Shown: positions 1-7,623, counted from the stretch's first letter. The stretch is 34,748 nt of DNA from an uncultured Clostridiaceae bacterium (GCA_958417695.1 CATZDQ010000001.1:1-34748); one strand, 5' to 3'. Numbers and translations are program-made. The notes: a model not told the origin generated them from the sequence alone.

Positions 1-34
1 GTGTATAAAAATAAAATAAGACAAAATATGAAAA

Positions 35-70
35 AAGAGGCTGTAGCTAACTTACGGCTTCTTTTCTTAT
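35..70 (+). terminator. Terminator of an upstream gene outside the window
   Basis: An 11-bp stem (35-45 with 53-63, two G-U pairs) closes a 7-base loop and runs into a T-rich stretch. It lies upstream of the ldh promoter, so it most likely ends a transcript entering from the left. Confidence 0.6.
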
Positions 71-79
71 AAAAAAAAG

Positions 80-108
80 TTGAAACATCAGAAAAAAAGT
101 AGTATAGT
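80..108 (+). promoter_or_regulatory. SigA-type promoter of ldh
   Basis: TTGAAA at 80-85 and TATAGT at 103-108 are separated by exactly 17 bases. The expected start near 115 gives a short leader before the GGGAGGT ribosome site (126-132) of ldh. Confidence 0.65.
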
Positions 109-139
109 ATTTTAGTAAAAAATAAGGGAGGTAGAGAAA

Positions 140-1042
140 ATGAGTAAAATAGTAGTAATTGGAACTGGGAATGTAGGAATTAGTTATGCCTATGCCCTTT
201 TAAATCAAGACATAGAAGTAAGTGAATTAGTATTAATTGATATTGCTAAAGAAAGGGTAGAAGGACAAGTTATGGACTTAGAACATTGTCTAGCGAACCT
301 TTCTAAAAATGTGAAAATTAAAGCAGGTGAATATAAAGATTGTGAAAATGCGGATATCATATGTATTACAGCAGGTGCTGCACAAGGTGGTATGAAACAT
401 TCTAGAATGGATGATTTGAAAAAAGGACATCAAATCATGACATCCATTATAGAACAAATTAAACCGTATGCTTTTTCAGGCATTTATTTAGTTGCTAGTA
501 ATCCATTAGATGTTATGACCTATGATGTGTGGAAGCAAACTAAAGTAGATACCAATAGAGTTATTGGTTCTGGAACAACATTAGACAGTGCTAGATTACA
601 GTTCGAATTAAGTCAAAAATTTAATAAATCTGTGCAAGAAGTAGAGGCTTATGTATTGGGAGAACATGGAGATAGTCAGTTTGTACCATGGAGTCAAGTA
701 AGAATACAGGGACAAGAAATGAATTTATCTTTAGAGGAAAAGCAACAAATAGAAGAAACCGTAAGAAAAGCTGGTTTTGCTATTGTACAAAAACAAGGAT
801 ATACTTGTTATGCCATAGGCGTAGCTTTGGCTAGAATTACAAAAGCAATTCTAAAAGATGAAAATAGCATATTACCAGTATCTAGTTATCACGATTCTTA
901 TGGCGTGTATATAAGTACACCTGCTAGAGTTAGTAAAAGAGGGATAGAAGAAAATGAATTACTAGATTTAAATGTAGAAGAGAAAGAAAAATTACAAGCA
1001 TCTGTAAAAGTGTTAAAAGAAGCCATAAAAGAAATTATGTAA
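140..1042 (+). CDS. ldh: L-lactate dehydrogenase
   Basis: NAD-dependent reduction of pyruvate to L-lactate in the cytosol, which regenerates NAD+ during fermentation. At 300 aa it is near full family length. The N-terminal Rossmann motif is GTGNVG (residues 8-13). Gln82 sits seven residues before Arg89; Gln at this place marks lactate rather than malate dehydrogenase, which has Arg. Asn121, the DSAR segment (Asp149, Arg152) and the catalytic His176 in GEHGDS are all present. The start is set by a GGGAGGT site 7 bases upstream and by its own promoter. It appears to be a single-gene transcript, because a new strong promoter follows within 20 bases of the stop. Confidence 0.95.
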   Translation: MSKIVVIGTGNVGISYAYALLNQDIEVSELVLIDIAKERVEGQVMDLEHCLANLSKNVKIKAGEYKDCENADIICITAGAAQGGMKHSRMDDLKKGHQIMTSIIEQIKPYAFSGIYLVASNPLDVMTYDVWKQTKVDTNRVIGSGTTLDSARLQFELSQKFNKSVQEVEAYVLGEHGDSQFVPWSQVRIQGQEMNLSLEEKQQIEETVRKAGFAIVQKQGYTCYAIGVALARITKAILKDENSILPVSSYHDSYGVYISTPARVSKRGIEENELLDLNVEEKEKLQASVKVLKEAIKEIM

Positions 1043-1057
1043 ATTTGCGAGAAAGGT

Positions 1058-1086
1058 TTGCATAAATTGGAAAACTATGCTATAAT
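1058..1086 (+). promoter_or_regulatory. SigA-type promoter of the DEAD-box helicase gene
   Basis: TTGCAT (1058-1063) and a perfect TATAAT (1081-1086) are 17 bases apart. The predicted start near 1093 leaves a leader of about 150 bases before the helicase ATG, long for this genome and structured. Confidence 0.75.
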
Positions 1087-1178
1087 AAAAAAGGTCAAAA
1101 ATAGAAAAAAAGAAATAGTATATAAAATTTGTTTGTATGTTGGTTAGATTGGTCACAAATTGTCTTGATGGGAAAATG

Positions 1179-1221
1179 TAGTCTAGAAACAGATTTGTAT
1201 ATTTGCTTCTAGGCTATTTTT
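1179..1221 (+). terminator. Terminator-like hairpin in the helicase leader (possible attenuator)
   Basis: The arms 1179-1194 and about 1200-1216 form a long hairpin: eight outer pairs (one G-U), four or more inner pairs, one A-C mismatch and a loop of about 5 bases. Five T residues follow at once (1217-1221). This is the shape of an intrinsic terminator, but it lies downstream of the helicase promoter and only about 20 bases before its ATG. It should therefore stop or slow most transcripts unless it is prevented from forming. A weaker upstream pairing (1126-1132 with 1155-1161) may take part in an alternative fold. Confidence 0.6.
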
Positions 1222-1241
1222 GCGCCAGAAAGAAGGAAAAA

Positions 1242-2837
1242 ATGGAAAAACAAACAATTAAATTTGAAGAGTTTGCTCTATCTGAAAATGTAAAAAGAGC
1301 TTTAAAAGAAAATGGATATACGCAGGCAACGCCTATTCAAGCGCAAACCATACCAACTATATTAGAAGGAAAAGATGTCATTGGACAATCACAAACCGGT
1401 ACTGGAAAAACAGCTTCTTATGGCTTACCAATGATAGAAATGATTCATTCTGAAGAAAATAAAGTACAAGCGATTGTATTATGTCCTACTAGAGAATTAG
1501 CTGTACAAGTAACCGAAGAAATGAGAAAATTTACTAAATATGAAGAAGGCATTAAATGCTTAGCTGTATATGGTGGAGAACCCATCGAAAGACAAATTAA
1601 AGACCTAAAAAGAGGGGTAAAAATTGTCGTAGGAACACCAGGTAGAGTCATGGACCATATGAGAAGAAAAACATTAAAATTAGACCATATTAAAATGGTA
1701 GTATTAGATGAAGCAGACGAAATGTTAAATATGGGATTTGAAGAAGATATTAGAACCATTTTACAAGAAGTTCCAGAAGAAAGACAAACGGTTTTATTTT
1801 CTGCAACTATGAATGCTAGAATTCTAGAAATTGCAAAACAATATCTAAACCATCCTGTACAAGTAAAAATAAAAGCGAAAGAATTAACGGTAGATAAAAT
1901 TGAACAGATTTCTATTGAAATAAAAGGAAAAATGAAAGACGAAGCAGTTGCTAGATTAATTGATAGTAACAATCCTAAAAAAGCGGTTATCTTCTGTAAT
2001 ACCAAAAAGAAAGTAGATGAACTTTTAGAAGTTTTAAGAAAAGATGGATACTCTGTAGAAAGTCTTCATGGAGATGTTAAACAAGCACAAAGAGATAGAA
2101 TTATGAAGAGATTTAAAAACGGAGATTTCCAAATCCTAATAGCTACGGATGTTGTGGCAAGAGGAATAGATGTAGATGAATTAGAATTAGTTATTAACTA
2201 TGATATTCCACAAGAAGAGGAATACTATGTACATAGAATTGGAAGAACTGGAAGAAATGGAAATACTGGAAAAGCGTATACTTTTGTAGTAGGTAGAGAA
2301 AAAAGTAAAATCTATAGTATACAAAAATATGCTAAAACAACAATTAATCCAGGAACTTTACCAACCGATAGTGAAATTAGAAGAATTAAAAATCAAAAAA
2401 TAGTAGAAAAAATCCAAGCTATGATAGACAAAGAAGAGACAAGTCAAAACAGTATCAATGATGAAATCTTAGAAGCCCTATTAGAGAAAAACGATAGTAA
2501 ACAAGTAGCAAAAGCTTTATTAGAAATCGTTAACAAACCAAGTAAAAAACAAAAAGTAGATACAGACATTAATGAAAAAATTAGACAAAATGAACAAAAT
2601 GGAAATGTAAGACTATTCTTTAATGTAGGAAGAAAAGATAAAATCATGGTAAAAGACATTGTAGGAAGTATCGCTTCTCATGTGGCTATCTCTGGTTCAG
2701 AAATTGGAAAAATCAATATATTAGACAAATTCTCCTTTGTAGAAGTGCCAACCAATTATGCACAAGATGTGATAGAAGGAATGAAAGACCAACAAATTAA
2801 AGGAAGAAATGTGAATATAGAAGTAGCAAATTCTTAA
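1242..2837 (+). CDS. deaD: DEAD-box ATP-dependent RNA helicase, DeaD/CsdA type with DbpA RNA-binding domain
   Basis: ATP-driven RNA unwinding enzyme of the type used in ribosome assembly and mRNA decay, notably in the cold. In order it has the Q motif (about residues 11-37), Walker A TGTGKT (52-57), PTREL (82-86), GTPGR (131-135), DEAD (156-159), SAT (187-189), the ARGID region (306-310) and HRIGRTGR (331-338). A C-terminal DbpA-type RNA-binding domain fills roughly residues 455-530. An in-frame ATG 39 bases upstream exists, but it falls inside the leader hairpin. ATG 1242 follows an AGAAGGA site and begins at the family's usual N-terminus, giving 531 aa. Expression is probably controlled through the structured leader. 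Confidence 0.95.
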   Translation: MEKQTIKFEEFALSENVKRALKENGYTQATPIQAQTIPTILEGKDVIGQSQTGTGKTASYGLPMIEMIHSEENKVQAIVLCPTRELAVQVTEEMRKFTKYEEGIKCLAVYGGEPIERQIKDLKRGVKIVVGTPGRVMDHMRRKTLKLDHIKMVVLDEADEMLNMGFEEDIRTILQEVPEERQTVLFSATMNARILEIAKQYLNHPVQVKIKAKELTVDKIEQISIEIKGKMKDEAVARLIDSNNPKKAVIFCNTKKKVDELLEVLRKDGYSVESLHGDVKQAQRDRIMKRFKNGDFQILIATDVVARGIDVDELELVINYDIPQEEEYYVHRIGRTGRNGNTGKAYTFVVGREKSKIYSIQKYAKTTINPGTLPTDSEIRRIKNQKIVEKIQAMIDKEETSQNSINDEILEALLEKNDSKQVAKALLEIVNKPSKKQKVDTDINEKIRQNEQNGNVRLFFNVGRKDKIMVKDIVGSIASHVAISGSEIGKINILDKFSFVEVPTNYAQDVIEGMKDQQIKGRNVNIEVANS

Positions 2838-2866
2838 ATGGTAAGTTAAAAATATAGAAAAAAATA

Positions 2867-2900
2867 GAAGAAGACAAAAAGAAATTTTGTCTTCTTTTTC
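2867..2900 (+). terminator. Terminator after deaD
   Basis: A perfect 11-bp stem (2869-2879 with 2885-2895) with a 5-base loop is followed by a T run. It ends the helicase transcript. Confidence 0.8.
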
Positions 2901-2953
2901 TGTATAAAAAAGCCTAGAACATAAAATACTACTTAAAAGGAGGATAAAAATAT

Positions 2954-3196
2954 ATGAAAATTTCATGGATAAAACAAGAAAAGGATGATAAAAATTTTAG
3001 AATGGCAGAAAAATTAGGAATGCAAGTTTATTCCATTGCAGACCCAGAACAAATTGATAGTATGATTGAAAATTTAAGACAAAATCATATGGATACCATT
3101 GTGATTTCTAATGAATTAGCAGGATTTTCAGAAGACATCATTAAAAAATATCAAAAAGATGAGCAAATAAAAATCATAATTAGTCCTAGATTTTAA
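2954..3196 (+). CDS. Small conserved-looking protein of unknown function, 80 aa
   Basis: This is a short, soluble, charged protein behind an excellent AAGGAGG site (2937-2943), so it is very likely translated. Its alternating hydrophobic strands and amphipathic helices, ending in a strand plus a Ser-Pro-Arg tail, recall the fold of the small V-type ATPase F subunit. No ATPase genes are nearby, and the likeness is an impression rather than a firm match. It sits between the helicase terminator and the YyaC-like gene and may be co-transcribed with the latter (38-base gap). No signal peptide or membrane segment is visible. Confidence 0.65.
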   Translation: MKISWIKQEKDDKNFRMAEKLGMQVYSIADPEQIDSMIENLRQNHMDTIVISNELAGFSEDIIKKYQKDEQIKIIISPRF

Positions 3197-3234
3197 TACA
3201 ATACAATAAAACCAGCATAGAAAAAGGTGAAAAT

Positions 3235-3387
3235 ATGGAATTCTATCCCTCTTTATATGAAAGTGGTAGTAACAAGCAACCACAAACCGCTAAAGAAAAG
3301 TTAGTACAAGAACTTAGTAAACGGCTTATATCAAGAAAAAAGAAAACATCGTTATATGGAAATTATCTTTCTTTGTATAGGCACTGA
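3235..3387 (+). pseudogene. Probable N-terminal part of the YyaC-like gene, out of frame
   Basis: A 50-codon reading frame starts at ATG 3235 behind an AAAAAGGTGA site and ends with TGA at 3385-3387, overlapping the next ORF by 32 bases. Its first 36 or so residues look like a genuine charged N-terminus. After the A6 run at 3336-3341 the sense continues in the +1 frame as the YyaC-like protein. Dropping one A would join the two into a protein of about 194 aa, close to the usual length of that family. It is either a real frameshift mutation or an error in homopolymer length. Confidence 0.55.
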
Positions 3388-3820
3388 CAAAATGACAGGA
3401 GATTGTTTTGGACCACTAGTAGGGACCAAGTTATTAAAAAAGCTAGAACCATACAATACTTTTCACATACACATATATGGTAATTTAGAAAATACCATCT
3501 CTTATGAAAATATAGAGCAATATCAAAAACAAATAGAAAACAATCCTTATGATACATGTATAGTGGTTATTGATGCGGCCCTTTCTAAAAAAGAAAATAT
3601 AGGCAATATCTATGTATCTAAGGAAAAGACTGTGTTAGGAAAAGGACTACACAAAAATAAAATAGCCATTGGCGATATGAGTATAAAAGCAGTAGTGGGA
3701 AAAGACCTAAAAGTACCTAAGTATAACTTTGCTATGTTACAAAATGTATCTTTAAACTTAGTTATGCATTTAGCAGATACTGTGGCAGATAGCATTTTTG
3801 AAGTAATTGAATATTGGTAA
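3356..3820 (+). CDS. yyaC: Spore protease YyaC-like protein (DUF1256), N-terminus in another frame
   Basis: This protein belongs to the DUF1256/YyaC group, which is related to the germination protease GPR. It carries the family-type start LCIGTDKMTGD and the GPLVGTKL segment (about residues 6-29), then an Asp-containing VVIDAAL strand. As drawn from ATG 3356 it has 154 aa and no ribosome site upstream. The natural start is probably ATG 3235, reached through a one-base shift at the A6 run (3336-3341). YyaC is a sporulation-associated protein of unproven activity, and proteolysis here would be inference. The nearby spoIVFA/B pair fits a spore role. Confidence 0.75.
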   Translation: MEIIFLCIGTDKMTGDCFGPLVGTKLLKKLEPYNTFHIHIYGNLENTISYENIEQYQKQIENNPYDTCIVVIDAALSKKENIGNIYVSKEKTVLGKGLHKNKIAIGDMSIKAVVGKDLKVPKYNFAMLQNVSLNLVMHLADTVADSIFEVIEYW

Positions 3821-3907
3821 AAAGAATGAAAACTTTTGTATATTTTTCAAAAAAATGGAAAAAATCTATATAAACAAACCAGTAAGAAAGAGAAAGGAAG
3901 CGTTTAT

Positions 3908-4261
3908 ATGGAAGTACGTCACATGAAAAATATGGTTATTTTAAAGGATTTACCATCCAATATGATAGAAGAAGCTTTTGTTGTGCTAAAGGAGAATCAG
4001 TGCATACATAAAATGGTAGATACTGCAAATAAAAAGCAAAAGAAGGAAAAAAATCAAAGGTTGGAAAGTAAAACACAAGACTATGTCATAAAAGAAGCAG
4101 AGCTAATTATACAAGAATATATAGAACAAATAGAGATAAAAGAATATACCAATAGAAGCAATCACAAACAATTTATGCAAAAATATAAAAAAATGAAAGC
4201 AGCTACTATTTTCTTTAGTATGTTTTCGTTACTAAGTGTATTATCTATTTTATTAAGGTAA
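3908..4261 (+). CDS. Small tail-anchored membrane protein of unknown function
   Basis: A 117-aa protein with a hydrophilic, Lys/Glu-rich, probably helical body (residues 30-95) and one hydrophobic segment at the very C-terminus (about 100-116). This suggests a tail-anchored protein facing the cytoplasm. ATG 3908 is preferred over an in-frame ATG at 3836 because a GAAAGGAAG site (3892-3900) lies just upstream of it. I do not recognise a family. A strong terminator follows, so it is the last gene of the small unit that begins near 2954 or 3235. Confidence 0.6.
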   Translation: MEVRHMKNMVILKDLPSNMIEEAFVVLKENQCIHKMVDTANKKQKKEKNQRLESKTQDYVIKEAELIIQEYIEQIEIKEYTNRSNHKQFMQKYKKMKAATIFFSMFSLLSVLSILLR

Positions 4262-4277
4262 CCACATAAACAAGCAA

Positions 4278-4323
4278 GAAATTGCTCTAAAAGGATTTTC
4301 TTTTTAGGGCAGTTTCTTTTTTT
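4278..4323 (+). terminator. Terminator after the tail-anchored protein gene
   Basis: A 15-bp stem (4278-4292 with 4302-4316, with two wobble pairs) is followed by seven T residues. It separates this unit from spoIVFA. Confidence 0.8.
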
Positions 4324-4421
4324 GAGGTTTAGAAATAAAAAAGAAAAAACAGATTGGCTTTGGTATAAAGCATAAAAAATAAGCATATACATGAACCAAG
4401 TAACCTACAAAGGAAGAGGTG

Positions 4422-5396
4422 TTGCATTTGGAAAGAACGATGAGTTCGGAAGAAAGAATAAGACGAGCAGAGGAAATTTACCAAAGGAGAAGAAATAGAC
4501 AAGGTAGTAGCATTAGCAATAGTGGTGTTAGGGTACCAACTACGCATGTAAATACAAAAACAAAGACATCCTACAGCTTATTTAAGAAATTAATATTACA
4601 AATTCTAATTTGTTTATTAGTATATTTTATATTTTATTTGATTAAAAACTCCAATTACCTATTTTCAGAAGAGGTCATTCAAAAAACAAAGGATTTCTTA
4701 TCCTATGATATGCAGTTTGAAACCATTTATCAGTCTGGAATACAATATTACAATGAACATATAAAAGGCTTTATTGAAAACTTAGGAAAAGAGGAAAACG
4801 GACAAGATGATACCAATGTATTAACGAATGAACAAACCAATGAAGTAATCAATGAACAAACAAACACGCAAACCAATGAACAAGAAGGTGGTATAGGTGG
4901 AGGAGAAGAAGGGCAAGTACTAGTCAATGAAGCGGTGACAACTTCTAGTGATGAACAAACACAAGAACCACTATCTCAAATGCAAATAGACGCCAATGAG
5001 ATAAAGGCAAATTACCATTTTATATTACCTCTAAAAGGAACCATTACTTCTCATTATGGTGCTAGAACGCCAACGGCTATTGTATCGGCCAATCATGCAG
5101 GCATTGATATTGGTGTGAATGCGGGGACGATTTTTGTGGCTGCTATGGAAGGAAAAGTAACCATGGTATCCTCAGAAGGAGACTATGGAAACCATGTTTA
5201 TATACAAAATGGGGATGTTGTTACGCTATATGCACATAGCCAGAAGATATATGTAAAAGAAGGAGAAACCATCCAACAAGGACAACAGTTAGGAGAAGTA
5301 GGCTCTACTGGAAAAGCAACAGGACCACATTTACATTTTGAAGTTAGGAAAAGTGGAAGGGTAGTAGACCCCGAATATATACTATCCTTTAGTTAG
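4422..5396 (+). CDS. spoIVFA: SpoIVFA-like LytM/M23-domain membrane protein
   Basis: This is the likely partner and regulator of the intramembrane protease SpoIVFB encoded next to it; in Bacillus subtilis SpoIVFA holds SpoIVFB inactive until SpoIVB cleaves it. It has a charged Arg-rich N-terminus (to about 28), one membrane segment (about 57-74), a low-complexity Asn/Gln/Thr/Glu linker (about 125-165) and a C-terminal LytM fold (about 199-324). The zinc ligands and catalytic residues of M23 peptidases are all present (His225, Asp229, His272, His303, His305), so enzymatic activity is not ruled out. The start is uncertain: TTG 4422 has AAGGA seven bases upstream, with GTG 4419 and ATG 4440 as alternatives. 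SpoIIQ is the other LytM candidate, but the neighbour favours SpoIVFA. Confidence 0.8.
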   Translation: MHLERTMSSEERIRRAEEIYQRRRNRQGSSISNSGVRVPTTHVNTKTKTSYSLFKKLILQILICLLVYFIFYLIKNSNYLFSEEVIQKTKDFLSYDMQFETIYQSGIQYYNEHIKGFIENLGKEENGQDDTNVLTNEQTNEVINEQTNTQTNEQEGGIGGGEEGQVLVNEAVTTSSDEQTQEPLSQMQIDANEIKANYHFILPLKGTITSHYGARTPTAIVSANHAGIDIGVNAGTIFVAAMEGKVTMVSSEGDYGNHVYIQNGDVVTLYAHSQKIYVKEGETIQQGQQLGEVGSTGKATGPHLHFEVRKSGRVVDPEYILSFS

Positions 5397-5410
5397 AAAG
5401 GAAAAAATCG

Positions 5411-6094
5411 ATGCAAATAAAACTAAACCTTAAAATTTTCATTTTTATTCTATTATTTATCCTTACGAGACAAATTGAAATTTATGGCATATTAATGCTA
5501 TTTGCAGTAATTCATGAACTAGGTCATATGGTAGCTGGTATGGCATTAGGGTTTAATCCGAAATCTTTTACCATCATGCCTTTTGGAGTAAGTGTTGCCT
5601 TTAAAGTACCTAGTTATAATTATAATAAAAAAATAGGGAAAGCCAATATGTTAGCCATTAAGAAAATGATAATTGCTCTAGCAGGGCCTCTTACCAATAT
5701 CCTAATTACCATTATGTATTGTCTATGGGATATTTCCTTTTTGGGAATGGATAGACAGTTAGTCATATATAGTAACATTCTACTAGGTATATTTAATCTA
5801 ATTCCTATCTATCCATTAGATGGCGGTAGAATCTTAAAGAATATGTTACATATCCTGTATGGTTTAGAAGAAGCCTATCACCAAGTAAATTTAGTTTCTA
5901 ATGTAACCATTGCCATATTAACAGGAATAACTAGTATTGCTATTTTATATTTTAGAAACATTGCTATTTTATTGATATTGGGGTATTTATGGTATTTAGT
6001 AATAAAAGAAAATAAACATTATAAAAATAAAATCAAGATTTATGAAATATTACATATGCCAAAAGAAAAAATGGAACAATATAATCAGGTATAA
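5411..6094 (+). CDS. spoIVFB: SpoIVFB-like M50 intramembrane metalloprotease
   Basis: A site-2-protease-type zinc protease of the spore outer membrane; in Bacillus it cuts pro-SigK to release active SigK in the mother cell. The 227-aa protein is mostly hydrophobic, with about six membrane segments. The HELGH zinc motif is at residues 35-39 and the third-ligand motif PLDGGR at about 135-140. It starts 14 bases after the spoIVFA-like stop behind AAAGG, so the two form an operon. The yabG gene further right has a SigK-type promoter, so the window holds both the likely activator of SigK and one of its probable targets. Confidence 0.9.
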   Translation: MQIKLNLKIFIFILLFILTRQIEIYGILMLFAVIHELGHMVAGMALGFNPKSFTIMPFGVSVAFKVPSYNYNKKIGKANMLAIKKMIIALAGPLTNILITIMYCLWDISFLGMDRQLVIYSNILLGIFNLIPIYPLDGGRILKNMLHILYGLEEAYHQVNLVSNVTIAILTGITSIAILYFRNIAILLILGYLWYLVIKENKHYKNKIKIYEILHMPKEKMEQYNQV

Positions 6095-6146
6095 AAATAT
6101 ACAAAAATACATAGACTAAAGAAAAAAGAAAAGGAGAAATCAAACA

Positions 6147-6287
6147 ATGGATAGGCTACAAGCAGAAATTGAAAAACAAATTCAGATAATAAAAATGCTA
6201 ATTGAAAAGCAAGCGCAAAGAGAGCAAATAAGGCAAGAAAGAGAGAAATTAGATAATTTATTAAATGAGTTTTTGAAAGAGAAATAA
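6147..6287 (+). CDS. 46-aa Spo0E-like small protein (tentative)
   Basis: A short gene behind a clear AAAAGGAG site (6130-6137). The product is one or two amphipathic helices with heptad-like Leu/Ile spacing, ending in a REKLDNLLNEFLKEK segment. That end resembles the SQ-x-LD-x-L-I-x-E-Y pattern of Spo0E-family aspartyl-phosphate phosphatases, which remove the phosphate from Spo0A~P and restrain sporulation. The defining Ser-Gln pair is replaced by Arg-Glu here, so family membership is uncertain. Its place between spoIVFB and an XRE regulator fits a sporulation-linked role. Confidence 0.5.
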   Translation: MDRLQAEIEKQIQIIKMLIEKQAQREQIRQEREKLDNLLNEFLKEK

Positions 6288-6376
6288 AAACTGATAAAAA
6301 ACGAACTTATATCCTTTATTTCCCTGTAAAAATTTGGTATAACATAATAAAAAATGGAAATAAAGGTGATAATAAA

Positions 6377-6712
6377 ATGAAGAAACCAAAAACGATTACC
6401 ATAGGGAGCCATATCAAAAAAATTCGAAAAAGTTATGGATACACACAAGAAAAATTAGCAGAGGCAGTAGAAGTCTCTTCTCGATATATTAGTGATGTAG
6501 AACAAGATAGAGCAAAACCCTCTTATGAGGTATTAGTTAAAATTTGTAACCTGTTTAATATCGGTTTAGATGAAATCTTTTCAGAGTATTTACATATAAA
6601 AAAAGAGAACCATATTCCTTTTTCCTTACTAGGTTTTGAAAAGTTAAGACCAGAGGACCAAGAAACCATAGAACATTTAATTACTTATTTTAATAAGACA
6701 AGAGAAGATTAA
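6377..6712 (+). CDS. XRE-family helix-turn-helix regulator
   Basis: An 111-aa DNA-binding protein. An HTH_3 domain fills residues 9-65, with recognition-helix residues in VSSRYISDVEQDRAKPS. The short C-terminal helical tail (about 75-111) probably serves dimerisation. AAAGGTGAT lies just before ATG 6377. It resembles small SinR/ImmR-like repressors, but its target cannot be read from the sequence. A second XRE protein of the same size and layout is encoded at 16977-17309; both share a C-terminal segment with a DQ-x-x-I-x-x-L core, which suggests a common subfamily. Confidence 0.85.
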   Translation: MKKPKTITIGSHIKKIRKSYGYTQEKLAEAVEVSSRYISDVEQDRAKPSYEVLVKICNLFNIGLDEIFSEYLHIKKENHIPFSLLGFEKLRPEDQETIEHLITYFNKTRED

Positions 6713-6758
6713 CACCTCTTTTCTTGGATTTATTTTTTCATAAAATCTTCCAAAACAC

Positions 6759-6787
6759 TTGTATTATATACAAAAATGTGATAAAAT
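6759..6787 (+). promoter_or_regulatory. Promoter of the rpsF-ssb-rpsR operon
   Basis: TTGTAT (6759-6764) and TAAAAT (6782-6787) are 17 bases apart. The -10 box overlaps the left arm of the terminator hairpin of the preceding gene. Confidence 0.5.
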
Positions 6788-6819
6788 AGCAACGTTGTAA
6801 GAATAGCGTTGCTATTTTT
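6783..6819 (+). terminator. Terminator between the XRE gene and rpsF
   Basis: A perfect 12-bp stem (6783-6794 with 6807-6818) has a 12-base loop and a five-T run ending at 6819. It most simply ends the XRE transcript. If a promoter lies further upstream, it would act as an attenuator in the rpsF leader. Confidence 0.75.
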
Positions 6820-6876
6820 ACGTCCTTACTTACATACAACTATGTAGGTTAATAATCCAAAAGGAGGTGAACAATA

Positions 6877-7161
6877 ATGAATAAATACGAAAGTGTAATC
6901 ATTATTAATCCAAGTGTTGATGAAGAAGGTATCAAAGCCTTAGTAAAAAAATTCACAGACTTAATTAATACTGATGGTAAAGTAGAAGAAGCAGAAGAAT
7001 TAGGAAAAAGAAAATTAGCATATGAAATCCAAAAAAATACAGAAGGATATTATGTGGTATATCATTTTGAAGCAAATCCAAACCTAATTGCTGAACTTGA
7101 AAGAAATTACAGAATTACAGACGAAGTGATTAAATTCATGACAATTAAAGTAGAGGATTAG
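6877..7161 (+). CDS. rpsF: 30S ribosomal protein S6
   Basis: A component of the small ribosomal subunit platform, where it pairs with S18. The 94-aa protein has the normal length and the S6 start pattern (YESVIIINPSVDEEG), the KRKLAYEI segment and the C-terminal DEVIKFMTIK segment. It is the first gene of the conserved rpsF-ssb-rpsR operon, translated from an AAAGGAGGTGA site. A small TACATA/TATGTA hairpin (6831-6846) lies in its leader. I could not recognise the published S6:S18-binding leader motif there. Confidence 0.97.
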   Translation: MNKYESVIIINPSVDEEGIKALVKKFTDLINTDGKVEEAEELGKRKLAYEIQKNTEGYYVVYHFEANPNLIAELERNYRITDEVIKFMTIKVED

Positions 7162-7197
7162 TAAAAGGGGCCTTTTAAGGAAGGTAAGGTGTAAAAT

Positions 7198-7623
7198 ATG
7201 AACAAAGTTATTTTAATGGGAAGATTAACCAAAGACCCAGAAGTAAGATACACACAAACAAATAACACATTAGTTGCTTCTTTCAGTCTTGCAGTCAACA
7301 GAAGATTTACAAGACAAGGAGAAGAGCGCCAAGCAGATTTTATTAATATCGTTGCTTGGAGTAAATTAGGTGAATTCTGTAGTAAATATTTCAGAAAAGG
7401 CCAACAAGTAGGTGTCATCGGAAGAATTCAAACTAGAACTTGGGATGATGATCAAGGGCAAAAACATTATATAACAGAAGTAGTAGCAGAAGAAGCTTAT
7501 TTTGCAGATAGCAAAAGGGAAGGCGAAGCTACTGGAGGATTTGACCCTACATTCGGAACCATGCCAGATAACAGTGGAAGTTCTGATTTTGAAGTGTCTT
7601 CAGGAGATGACCTATCATTTTAG
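7198..7623 (+). CDS. ssb: Single-stranded DNA-binding protein
   Basis: It coats single-stranded DNA in replication, repair and recombination. The OB fold covers residues 1-105 (MNKVILMGRLTKDPEVRYT start, FINIVAWSKLGEF strand). A short Gly/Ser/Asp-rich tail follows, and it ends in the acidic DDLSF tip that recruits partner proteins. At 141 aa it is a typical tetrameric bacterial SSB. It lies 36 bases after rpsF in the standard operon order. Confidence 0.97.
   Translation: MNKVILMGRLTKDPEVRYTQTNNTLVASFSLAVNRRFTRQGEERQADFINIVAWSKLGEFCSKYFRKGQQVGVIGRIQTRTWDDDQGQKHYITEVVAEEAYFADSKREGEATGGFDPTFGTMPDNSGSSDFEVSSGDDLSF

Noticed and set aside
1445..2005. Long open frame antisense to the helicase gene
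   Set aside because: No ribosome site, composition mirrors the sense codons, and the sense protein is fully conserved.
3336..3342. A AAA AAG slippery heptamer, in phase in the upstream YyaC frame, suggesting programmed -1 frameshifting
   Set aside because: The YyaC-like body is in the +1 frame. A -1 shift leads to a stop at 3378-3380 after about a dozen unrelated codons.
4800..4900. Asn/Gln/Thr repeats in the spoIVFA-like gene as a tandem DNA repeat or CRISPR-like array
   Set aside because: The units are short, irregular and in frame, and fit a flexible protein linker.
6820..6876. S6:S18-binding autoregulatory motif in the rpsF leader
   Set aside because: Only a small TACATA/TATGTA hairpin is seen; I could not find the CCG-type bulge expected for that motif.
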